Assembly: GCA_944391335.1 (NCBI GenBank) | Contig: CALXTF010000002.1 | Span: 75,801 to 109,600, forward strand | Direction: 5' to 3' | From: an uncultured Alphaproteobacteria bacterium | GTDB lineage: Bacteria > Pseudomonadota > Alphaproteobacteria > RF32 > CAG-239 | Length of the DNA stretch: 33,800 nucleotides | Shown: positions 1 to 8,000 of the stretch, piece by piece | Position numbering within the stretch: the stretch's first letter is position 1 | Layout: each line of letters begins with the position of its first letter | Program-made: the position numbers and the translations under genes | Notes under the pieces: model-generated | The model's input: only the letters and a program-made list of their open reading frames with translations | What the model was told of the DNA's origin: nothing | Database searches by the model: none

Positions 1-399
1 TGGAGAATTTAATTTGGCTTCATCAACGATAACGAGGTTACCCTCTTTAGCTTTTGCTGAAAGAGCGGTTTTTAATCCAAGTTTTCTAAATTTCTTGGTT
101 AATTCATGTGAATGATCTCGAACAACCGGACCAAACACTATTCCACCTTTTCTAAATTGCGTTCCTTTACGTGAACCTTGACGTGCATTACCGCTTCCTT
201 TTTGTTTAAAGGGTTTTGCCGGCGTCAATGATACTTCCGAACGTCCTTTAGTTTTGTGGGTACCGGCTTGCATTTTGGCCAACTGCCATCTTACAACCCG
301 TTGTAAAATATCTGCACGAACATCTAATCCAAAAATAGAATCATTGAGTTCAATCGTACCGACATTTTTATTATCTAAATTTAAGATGTCCTGTTTCAT
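1..399 (-). CDS. rplD: 50S ribosomal protein L4 (partial, C-terminus outside window)
   Basis: Encodes the first 133 residues of L4, a large-subunit protein that binds 23S rRNA and lines the exit tunnel. The protein begins MKQDILNLDNKNVGTIELND, and the stretch with KTKGRSEVS, GSGNARQGSRKGTQFRKGG and GGIVFGP is the typical L4 rRNA-binding loop. The frame is still open at base 1, so the gene is cut by the window edge; L4 is usually about 200 residues. The start ATG at 397-399 has a Shine-Dalgarno (AAGGA) on the minus strand and lies 18 bases after the rplC stop. It is the third gene of the S10 operon, after rpsJ and rplC. Confidence 0.97.
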   Translation of the reverse strand, partial: MKQDILNLDNKNVGTIELNDSIFGLDVRADILQRVVRWQLAKMQAGTHKTKGRSEVSLTPAKPFKQKGSGNARQGSRKGTQFRKGGIVFGPVVRDHSHELTKKFRKLGLKTALSAKAKEGNLVIVDEAKLNSP

Positions 400-417
400 A
401 ACTTTTATCCTTTATAA

Positions 418-1137
418 TTAAGCATTATCAGCTGTTTCAGCTTTAACTGCAACAGGTTCATCAACTTTTTTCAAACCGGCGGGCATTGGTAATTCAACAT
501 TACCGCTTTTTTTAACGGCATCTGTAATTCGAACCCAACTATTAGCGCAGCCTGGTACGCCTCCTTTTACCATAATCAGCCCTTTAGCGGCATCAACAGA
601 AACCACTTTTAAGTTTTGAACCGTAACACGTTCATCTCCCATATGTCCGGCCATTTTTTTACCTTTAAACACTTTACCGGGATCCTGTCTTTGTCCTGTT
701 GATCCATGTGAACGGTGCGAAATTGACACACCGTGTGATGCTTCTAAGCCTGCAAAGTTGTGGCGTTTCATTACGCCTGCAAAACCTTTACCTATAGATG
801 TTGCACATACATCAACATATTGACCTGGAACAAAATGTTCCACCGATAATTCTGCCCCGACAGAAAGCAGGCAATCTTCAGACACTCTGAACTCACCAAG
901 CTTCTTTTTCGGTTCTACATTTGCTTTAGCAAAATGTCCCTTCATAGCTTTAGAAACATTTTTAGCTTTAACGGAGCCTGTACCGAGTTGAACGGCTGTA
1001 TAACCATCGCGTTCCTTTGTTCTGACATCTACAACTTGAAGATTATCAACTGACAGAACGGTTACCGGTATATGTGTTCCGTTTGCTTCAAAGACACGGG
1101 ACATTCCCAATTTCTTTGCGATTAAACCAGTACGCAT
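418..1137 (-). CDS. rplC: 50S ribosomal protein L3
   Basis: L3 is an early-assembly protein of the large subunit that contacts 23S rRNA near the peptidyl transferase centre. The 239 residues match the family from the start ([16 protein letters not shown]) through the central glycine-rich loop with [20 protein letters not shown] and the KMAGHMG segment. The last 20 or so residues, after LPMPAGLKK, are a short charged tail that looks lineage-specific. The start ATG at 1135-1137 is preceded by AAGGAAA at good spacing. It lies between rpsJ and rplD, the standard S10 operon order. Confidence 0.98.
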   Translation of the reverse strand: MRTGLIAKKLGMSRVFEANGTHIPVTVLSVDNLQVVDVRTKERDGYTAVQLGTGSVKAKNVSKAMKGHFAKANVEPKKKLGEFRVSEDCLLSVGAELSVEHFVPGQYVDVCATSIGKGFAGVMKRHNFAGLEASHGVSISHRSHGSTGQRQDPGKVFKGKKMAGHMGDERVTVQNLKVVSVDAAKGLIMVKGGVPGCANSWVRITDAVKKSGNVELPMPAGLKKVDEPVAVKAETADNA

Positions 1138-1229
1138 ATTTTATTTTCCTTTTCAATTGGTTGACTTCTTTATTTCAAAAAGCCAACATTGCCTTATTTT
1201 TACCTATAATTATTTCTTTACCAAAACAA

Positions 1230-1541
1230 TTACAATTTAATTTCAACATTAACACCTGCAGCCAAATCGAGTTTCATTAAGGCATCGACTGTTTGTGGTG
1301 TTGGATCAACAATATCAAGAAGTCTTTTATGCGTTCTAATTTCAAACTGTTCACGAGATTTTTTATTTACGTGCGGTGAACGGTTTACTGTAAACTTCTC
1401 AATTCTTGTCGGAAGAGGTATTGGACCTCTTACATTTGCCCCTGTTCTTTTGGCTGTATGCACGATTTCTTTTGTAGATAAATCAAGCAAACGATGATCA
1501 AAAGCCTTAAGGCGAATTCTTATATTTTGTGTTTCCATCAT
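1230..1541 (-). CDS. rpsJ: 30S ribosomal protein S10
   Basis: S10 is a head protein of the small subunit and also acts as NusE in transcription antitermination. The sequence has the family core [14 protein letters not shown], the [14 protein letters not shown] loop and the [18 protein letters not shown] segment. A longer open frame reaches 1571, but I chose the first ATG of the MMETQ pair, giving 103 residues, the usual S10 length; AGGAA lies about 10 bases before it. The second ATG (1536-1538) is possible. It is the first gene of the S10 operon. The gene upstream is ychF, not tuf or fusA, so the operon is detached from the str operon on this side. Confidence 0.97.
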   Translation of the reverse strand: MMETQNIRIRLKAFDHRLLDLSTKEIVHTAKRTGANVRGPIPLPTRIEKFTVNRSPHVNKKSREQFEIRTHKRLLDIVDPTPQTVDALMKLDLAAGVNVEIKL

Positions 1542-1869
1542 TTTTATATATTTCCTATAACTAGAAGGCAAAAATTTGATAATGTCAAACTTGCCATCTA
1601 AAATTTAACCTTTCGTAAAACCTTGATATACAAGGGATACAACTTATTTTTTATATCAACCGCAAGACAGATTCGTCCTCTTGATCGGTTTAATGTGTGG
1701 GCTTTGTAACACATACAAAACGACTTTGCAAGCAAAAAATGACTTTTTTTTCAATTTTTTAAAACTTTAAAAATCTCTTATTCTGACTCTTGTTGAGTCA
1801 AAATCTAAAATTGATTTTTACCAAAATATGACAAAAATATATCTTATCTTTTCTATATGAAATATTCTC
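1542..1869 (-). promoter_or_regulatory. S10 operon upstream region with possible promoter and structured leader
   Basis: This 328-base gap holds no convincing gene. Read on the minus strand, a possible promoter has TTGCAA at 1726-1731 and TACAAA at 1703-1708, 17 bases apart, which would leave a leader of about 150 bases before rpsJ. The leader contains a small perfect hairpin, CCTTG-ATATA-CAAGG on the plus strand (1621-1635), and a longer imperfect stem near 1655-1690 with ATCAA/TTGAT ends. A short GACTC/GAGTC hairpin near 1784-1798 may end ychF transcription but has no clean T-run. S10 operons are often autoregulated through their leader in other bacteria; here that is inference. Confidence 0.35.
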
Positions 1870-2979
1870 TTAAACATTAAAAAGAAAATTTAATAAATCA
1901 CCGTCTTGAACAACATAATCTTTACCTTCAGAGCGTACTTTTCCTGCTTCTTTACAAGCTTGTTCGCCTCCGTATTTTATAAAATCATCATAGGCTATTG
2001 TTTCGGCGCGAATAAAACCTCGTTCAAAGTCCGAATGTATAATACCTGCACATTGTGGTGCTTTCGAGCCTTTAACAAACGTCCATGCGTGAACTTCTTT
2101 CGGTCCGGCTGTAAAATATGTTTCCAAACCAAGTAATTGATATCCTTCTTTGATGACTTTTGATAAACCTGTTTCTTCTAAACCTAGGGACTCTAAAAAT
2201 TCTTTTTTATCTTTTTCATTTGCTAATTGCGCAACTTCCGATTCAATTTCGGCAGAAATAATCACCATCCGTGCATTTTCTTTTTTGGCTTTATCCTCAA
2301 CCATATTTGAAAAATTATTTCCTTTTGCGGCTGATGCTTCATCAACATTACATACATATAGCACAGGTTTCGAGGTCAACAATTGCAACATCTTATATTC
2401 TTTTAGAGCCTCTTTATCTTCTTTATTGGGCATAACGCTTCTTGCAGGCTTACCGGCTTTTAATGCTTCTATTATTGGCTCCATAACAGATAATCTTATT
2501 TTAGCTTCTTTATCATTTCCTCGAACTTTTTTTATTGTTTGCTCCAACCTTTTTTCCAAACTTTCAAGATCGGCAAGCATTAATTCCGTTTCTACAATTT
2601 CCGCATCGCGAATTGGATCAATACTTCCTTCAACGTGAGTTATATTGGCATCGTCAAAACAACGCAGCACATGAACGATTGCATCAACTTCTCTTATATT
2701 GGCTAAAAATTGATTTCCTAAACCTTCTCCTTTAGAGGCTCCTTTAACCAAACCGGCAATATCCACAAATTCCAACTGTGACGGAACAACATTTTTAGGT
2801 TTAACTATTTCCACCAACTTATCGAGTCTTTTATCGGGAACCGCCACTCGTCCTGTATTGGGTTCTATTGTGCAAAAAGGAAAATTTGCTGCTTGAGCGG
2901 CTATTGTCTGTGTCAAGGCGTTAAATAACGTCGATTTACCGACATTAGGCAAACCAACGATTCCACAATTAAATCCCAT
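1870..2979 (-). CDS. ychF: redox-regulated ATPase/GTPase YchF (OLA1 family)
   Basis: YchF is an Obg-related P-loop nucleotidase that binds ribosomes and prefers ATP. The 369 residues have the P-loop GLPNVGKST at the N-terminus, DIAGLVKGASKGEGLGNQFL as the switch II region, and NVDE in place of the NKxD guanine-specificity motif, which is typical of the YchF/OLA1 branch. A helical middle region is followed by a C-terminal TGS domain with FTAGPKEVHAWTF. The start ATG has AAGGAGC upstream on the minus strand. It follows pth by 34 bases, and the rplY-pth-ychF order is common in alphaproteobacteria, linking it to translation. Confidence 0.97.
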   Translation of the reverse strand: MGFNCGIVGLPNVGKSTLFNALTQTIAAQAANFPFCTIEPNTGRVAVPDKRLDKLVEIVKPKNVVPSQLEFVDIAGLVKGASKGEGLGNQFLANIREVDAIVHVLRCFDDANITHVEGSIDPIRDAEIVETELMLADLESLEKRLEQTIKKVRGNDKEAKIRLSVMEPIIEALKAGKPARSVMPNKEDKEALKEYKMLQLLTSKPVLYVCNVDEASAAKGNNFSNMVEDKAKKENARMVIISAEIESEVAQLANEKDKKEFLESLGLEETGLSKVIKEGYQLLGLETYFTAGPKEVHAWTFVKGSKAPQCAGIIHSDFERGFIRAETIAYDDFIKYGGEQACKEAGKVRSEGKDYVVQDGDLLNFLFNV

Positions 2980-3013
2980 TTTTTAAGCTCCTTGTCTTAT
3001 TATTTTTAATGAT

Positions 3014-3592
3014 TTATATATTTTTATGAATTGCCATTCCTATTAAATTTGAAAAGGCCGATAATCCTTCATCAATCATAACAGATATATTGTTTACGAC
3101 AAACTCTATAATCTTTGCCACTTCTTGAGCCTCTGTTTTAGAAAATCCTCCTAAAACATAATTAACAACATCTTCTTTACCGCCTTGCGGATGTCCAACT
3201 CCTATGCGTATTCGATTATAATTTGATGTAACTGCGGCATCAATTGATTTTAAACCGTTATGACCGCCGGAGCCGCCACCCATTTTTACTTTTAATCTTC
3301 CTATTGGCAAATCCATATCATCATGAATAACAATTATATTTTGAGGTAATATTTTATAAAAAGACGCGGCTTTCACAACCGAATTTCCAGAAAGATTCAT
3401 ATAAGTTTGCGGCTTAAGCAAATACACTTTCTCTTTGCCGATTCTTCCTTCGGCTATCAAGCCGTCAAATTTATTACGGAAAGGAGAAAATTTATATTCA
3501 TCGGCTATAGCATCTGCCGTTGTAAAACCGACATTATGTCTTGTTTTAACATATTCAGCTCCCGGATTTCCTAAACCGACAACTAAAAACAT
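3014..3592 (-). CDS. pth: peptidyl-tRNA hydrolase
   Basis: Pth releases peptides from tRNAs dropped by the ribosome by cutting the ester bond. The 192-residue protein is full length. Visible family residues are Asn9 in GLGNPG, catalytic His19 in TRHNVG, Asn66 in TYMNLSG, Asp91 in IHDDMDLP and Asn112 in GGHNGLKS, matching E. coli Asn10, His20, Asn68, Asp93 and Asn114. The start ATG follows AGGGGT. It lies downstream of rplY, with a hairpin in the 72-base gap, and upstream of ychF. Confidence 0.97.
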   Translation of the reverse strand: MFLVVGLGNPGAEYVKTRHNVGFTTADAIADEYKFSPFRNKFDGLIAEGRIGKEKVYLLKPQTYMNLSGNSVVKAASFYKILPQNIIVIHDDMDLPIGRLKVKMGGGSGGHNGLKSIDAAVTSNYNRIRIGVGHPQGGKEDVVNYVLGGFSKTEAQEVAKIIEFVVNNISVMIDEGLSAFSNLIGMAIHKNI

Positions 3593-3615
3593 TTTTACCC
3601 CTAAAAGACAAAAAC

Positions 3616-3657
3616 GAGCCTATATTTTATTATTAGAAAATAATTTTATATAGGCTC
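3616..3657 (-). terminator. hairpin between rplY and pth, possible terminator or attenuator
   Basis: A perfect 10-bp inverted repeat, GAGCCTATAT (3616-3625) and ATATAGGCTC (3648-3657), has a 22-base AT-rich loop. On the minus strand the stem is followed by GTTTTTG, so it resembles a Rho-independent terminator just after the rplY stop. The pth start lies only 24 bases beyond the stem, so partial read-through or a processing site is also possible. Confidence 0.55.
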
Positions 3658-3664
3658 TATTTTC

Positions 3665-3955
3665 TTATTTTCTTAGAAAATCAACATGAATCGGGCGATC
3701 GCTGACCGGATGGAATTGTACATCCTGACAAACAACTGCATATTTTTTGCCATCAACGACAACTTCTATATCGGCATCATAAAAACCGACCATATCCAAC
3801 GCTTTTTCAAGTTCAACCGGATGTAAACTAATCATAACGGGTTCTTGTTTGCCGCCATAAATTACTGCAGGAACACGACCCTCGCGACGACATGCCCGAG
3901 CTGCCCCCTTACCTGCTTTTTCGCGCTTTTCAGCATTAAATATAACATCTGCCAT
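3665..3955 (-). CDS. rplY: 50S ribosomal protein L25, short form
   Basis: L25 binds 5S rRNA in the large subunit. The 96 residues cover only the N-terminal 5S-binding domain: EKREKAGKGAARACRREGRVPAVIYG at the start and FHPVSDRPIHVDFLRK at the end. Many alphaproteobacterial L25 proteins are the longer CTC type, with a C-terminal beta domain after the HVDF motif. Here a stop follows HVDFLRK, giving an E. coli-like length. The start ATG has only a weak Shine-Dalgarno (AAGGA). It is first in the rplY-pth-ychF run and is preceded by a GC-rich hairpin at 3988-4009. Confidence 0.95.
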   Translation of the reverse strand: MADVIFNAEKREKAGKGAARACRREGRVPAVIYGGKQEPVMISLHPVELEKALDMVGFYDADIEVVVDGKKYAVVCQDVQFHPVSDRPIHVDFLRK

Positions 3956-3987
3956 TTTATAAATCCTTATATTAAATTAAATAAACT

Positions 3988-4009
3988 TTCGGCCTCCAGG
4001 GGTGCCGAA
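3988..4009 (-). terminator. GC-rich hairpin upstream of rplY (galU terminator or rplY leader)
   Basis: TTCGGC (3988-3993) and GCCGAA (4004-4009) form a 6-bp stem with a 10-base loop, in an otherwise very AT-rich gap. On the minus strand it is followed by AGTTTATTTAATTT, a loose T-rich tract. It lies about 105 bases after the galU stop and 32 bases before the rplY start. Either a galU terminator or part of an rplY leader would fit. Confidence 0.4.
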
Positions 4010-4114
4010 TAGACAGCTAAAGCTTTTACAACTTTATTTTTATTTTTTCAAGTTATTTTTTAGACGCCTTGCCTTATTTGACATTTTAATGATATCATTT
4101 ATAAAAGAAGATAT

Positions 4115-5008
4115 TTATACATACATTGTATCTAAGAGTTCCTTACAATATCCTCTTAATTCGGGATTTTCCATTAATGTCAACTTAAGATTAGATTTAG
4201 CTAAATCTGCATTTGTACCACAATCGAACCTCATGGTATCACATAAAACGCCGGTTAATTTCATTCCTCTTTCGGCGGCCAGACCTGCTGCGTCTGCCAA
4301 ATTGATTTCTCCATTGGTTCCCTTTTGCACTTCAGGTAAAATATCCATAATTTCATTTGGAAGTATATAAGGACCCATACTGGCATAATTTGAGGGAACC
4401 TTATCAAGAGGAGGTTTTTCAATTTTTCCTTTAGCGCGAACGATTCGCCCATCGCGAACGGCTCCTATCAAAGCTCCATAGCGCACCATTTCTTCACGAG
4501 GAAATTCCATAATATTTTCAACCATTCCTCCTTCTTCTTCGTAAACATCAAGCAATTGACGAAGGATGCCTTTACCTCCATGAACATTAATATAAACATC
4601 ATCAGGCCACATTACGACAAAATCTCTATCTCCAACGATATCTTTTGCCATTAGCACGGCATGGCCATTTCCTTTAGGTTCGCTTTGTTCTGCAAAATGG
4701 AATTTCATATCTTTAGGAATGACTTTACGCACTGCCGACAAAAGATCATTTTTTCCTTTTTCCTCAAGATGTTTTTCCAGCCAAGGCGAGGGAGAAAAAT
4801 AATTTTCAAATAAATATTTACAAGATTGGTCACTATATATGAATACAATATCTTTAATGCCTATTTCCGCACAAGCATTAACAGCATATTGAATGATGGG
4901 TAAGTTATTAAGGGTTAAAAATCCTTTGTGCAGGACTTTAGTAGCAGGCAGATTGCGTGTTGACAATCCGGCTACTGGGAGGATACAAACCTCTGGTTTT
5001 TTATGCAT
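4115..5008 (-). CDS. galU: UTP-glucose-1-phosphate uridylyltransferase-like protein
   Basis: GalU makes UDP-glucose from UTP and glucose-1-phosphate for envelope sugars. The 297 residues show the nucleotidyltransferase fold: an N-terminal LPVAGLSTRNLPATK loop, GNGHAVLMAKDIVGD, a PDDV metal-binding aspartate region, KIEKPP and a C-terminal GTNGEINLADA and FDCGTNADLAKSN. The frame can be extended to a TTG at 5018-5020, but I chose the ATG at 5006-5008 because GGAG sits about 7 bases before it. The loop is unusual: LSTRN replaces the common LGTRM/F, and LHKGFL replaces MPKEML, so the sugar substrate could differ. Nearest alternative: another UTP- or CTP-sugar nucleotidyltransferase. Confidence 0.8.
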   Translation of the reverse strand: MHKKPEVCILPVAGLSTRNLPATKVLHKGFLTLNNLPIIQYAVNACAEIGIKDIVFIYSDQSCKYLFENYFSPSPWLEKHLEEKGKNDLLSAVRKVIPKDMKFHFAEQSEPKGNGHAVLMAKDIVGDRDFVVMWPDDVYINVHGGKGILRQLLDVYEEEGGMVENIMEFPREEMVRYGALIGAVRDGRIVRAKGKIEKPPLDKVPSNYASMGPYILPNEIMDILPEVQKGTNGEINLADAAGLAAERGMKLTGVLCDTMRFDCGTNADLAKSNLKLTLMENPELRGYCKELLDTMYV

Positions 5009-5047
5009 TAAATTCTCCAAATAACAATATATTTTTAATATATATAT

Positions 5048-5075
5048 ATAATAGCATAAAAAACAATTTCGACAA
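5048..5075 (-). promoter_or_regulatory. possible galU promoter
   Basis: On the minus strand TTGTCG (5070-5075) and TATTAT (5048-5053) are 16 bases apart, just after the AsmA stop and 40 bases before the galU ATG. The alternating TA run next to the -10 (about 5038-5050) makes any single box uncertain. Confidence 0.35.
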
Positions 5076-5088
5076 CTTTTATCTCCTA

Positions 5089-8000
5089 TTATTTCACAAC
5101 TATTTCGTTATTTTTTTGTTCTTTCGCAGAAATTTGGTTGTTTTCCGTAGTAATTGAAAAATCCAACACTCTGATTTTTTTATTTTTAACGGCTTCTTCT
5201 GCTTTTTGAATATCTTCCAAATCTCGACCAACGGTCATTGTTTTACCTCCGGCAGTTGATATTTGTCCGGTATTCTCCTGCATCATTTGTTTATCTTTTT
5301 GTTCTTGCAACATTTTGATATAAGCAGCTTCTTCATGAGTTATTTTATCTTCAACATAAATCAACATATCTGCCGCTGTTTTTTCCATAGAAGCTAAAAT
5401 ATCGGAGGTTTGTTGTTCTATTTGTTGGAATTTTTCTGCAAAATCCTCAAGTTGCTCTATATCATTTGTGTTTTGTAAAATAATATTATCACGCACTATT
5501 TCGCTTTGCATTTCATCAATTTGATATAAATCTTGATCAATTTGTTTTTGTTGTTCCTTAACTTTCTTATCTTGACCAAGCAAATATGTTGTATTAATAG
5601 CCATTAATCTTTTTTGCCATTCACCTGTTTTATCAACATAATTAAGCGAAATTTTTTTAGCGTTATCATAATTTTCAATTATTCTCTTATAATGGTTTGC
5701 AACACGAAGTTTAACATCTTTAAGATGAACTCGAGTTATTTCTTCTTTAATTTGTTTAATTTGCTCTTCTACATTTTTATTTTGTTCAGTCAAACGAGTA
5801 ATAACTTCATCACTTACGTTTACCATATTTTCTTTAACTAATATTTCTTGCAGTACGGCTTGAACAGAAGAAATACGATCGCCTATTGTTTTATATTGAG
5901 AACGAATTTTCTTATCTTCCGCCAATCTGCTGTATGTTTCATAATCAGGAATTATTTCATCTACAAGAATATTTTCCAATGATTGCGCTTTATTTTGTTG
6001 TTGCTGCATTAATGTGCGGTATTTTTCAATTCGTTCTTGTTCAAGAGCTTGTGCCTCGGCTTCTTTTTTCGCCCAATATGTATTAAAAACATTTGTTGTC
6101 TTACTTACGTCTACTTCAAGCAAAGGAGTATTAAGCGAACCTTCGTAGCTAAAATCAAAACCTGGAACTTTTGATTGATTAAAAACAACTTGTAAAGACG
6201 AATTATTAGTCCAATTTTTTAAATCTCCGGTTCCTGACATATTGATAATCATATCATTATTTGCAAAAAGAGTGTCGGTAAAAACATACACGCCTTTATC
6301 CAATTTGATGGCTCCGCTAATTTCATCAAAAAGTGTTTCTCCTTGACTAAGTGCGTTTCTGACCATGTTCTCAAAACCATCAGCGACATCTCGAGTGGCT
6401 AGATCATTTTTGATACCTTCAAAATTCCAACCTTTAACGATGGCGTCATTAATTGTAAAATTTATATTTCCTGAAAAATTATTTAACAAACTTTCTATTG
6501 AAACCGCCGAAGTCGTAAATGAAGCATCCGCATCTAAGACGCCCTGCGTAAGACCATAAACATTACCGCTCCATGCGTTTTTATTTATATTCAGATTTTT
6601 GATATTAATACGACCATTTAAAAGCTTATTTTGTGTAAGATCAAGTATTGTTTTTCCTGTTAATTTACCTCCTGAGACCTCTGTTGCAAAATCATCAAAT
6701 GTCAAGATTCCATTATTTAACAGCAATTTTCCTGTTGCATGTTTAAAATCCAATCGATTTAAGCTCAGATTATCTACTGAGAAAGTAATGTTAGCATCCC
6801 AATTTTGCAGCCAATCATAATTTATCAACATTTGGCTCAAACGAGGGCGCACCAAAAAAGTTACACTATCTGATGAATTTCGAAAATTATTATTTTCATC
6901 TTTTGCGTTTACATTATAGAAAAATTTTTCTAATTCAAATCGATTAATTTTGAGATTGCTTTTGATTTGTCTACGTCCATCTTTTTGTTGATAGATAAGA
7001 TTTCCTTTAAAATTATTTACTCCAATATTCGCATCCAATTGATTAAATACCATCAACTTATTATTTGTACGCACATCTGCCGACATTTTAAATAATCCGA
7101 GCGGATAATTTGGCGAATAATCAATAGAAAAATCATTTAACATACGCACAAAATCCGGCGTTTTGATTTCAATTTGACCATTTAAAGAATAAGCGTTATT
7201 AAACCAAGTGAGTTGTCCGTGGTATCCAACATCGATATTTCCTAATTTCACAAAACTTTTTGTTGCAAAGCGATCCAAGCTTCCGGTTACAACACCTGAA
7301 GATGAAAAGTGATTTAATTCTTGTAAATCAACATCTTTAATATTTATAGAAAATTTTTCTAGAAAAGAAGGGACATTTGCTATTTCAACTTGGTATTGGA
7401 GATTTTTAACCTGAGGTTTTTGAGAAAAGCCGCTAAGTTCGCCTTTAAAGAAGAAATCACCGCTAGCCAAACTTTGCAGAGAAAGTTCCTGAATATTCAT
7501 CACGCCGTTTTTAACACTTGCGTTCATCTGAAGATTTTCAAAAGGTTTGTTATCATAGATTCCCATATTCAATGAAGCATTGTATTCTATATTAATATCT
7601 TTTAAAAAAGCTAATTTATTAAATTGATAGAGCAACTTCTCCCGCCAACTTTGCTTATTAACATCCACCGGCAAAGGTAAAAGATAATTATCAAAATTAA
7701 TACTATCGGCATGAGTTATGAGGAAAAATTGATTTACATCACCACGAACCACACCTAATTTTCCATTAATAACACTTTTATCAACAATCAAATCGAAAGG
7801 TGAAATTTTTATAATTTCGGTATTTCCCTCTATCATTGCGGATAGTCCTGCTTTTTTATACACGCTTTGAGATGCGGGGTGCAAATTGATTTTCAACCAT
7901 TGAGCCAATTTATTAAAATCATTTGTATTTGACACCAAATTAAATGCGTATGTTAATTTTTTTTCTAAAGAGAAAATTTCTCCTGTTAGTTTAGCAGAAG

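Noticed and set aside
1074-1280. 68-residue plus-strand frame between rplC and rpsJ
   Set aside because: It overlaps both ribosomal protein genes on the opposite strand and has no start signal.
2150-2638. 162-residue plus-strand frame
   Set aside because: It is antisense to ychF, which is clearly conserved; no ribosome-binding site or known family.
4002-4370. 122-residue plus-strand frame
   Set aside because: It is antisense to the galU-like gene and the gap before rplY; composition is that of a shadow frame.
5030-5060. Alternating TA run as a possible repeat element
   Set aside because: It is a short low-complexity stretch in an AT-rich promoter, not a repeat seen elsewhere in the window.
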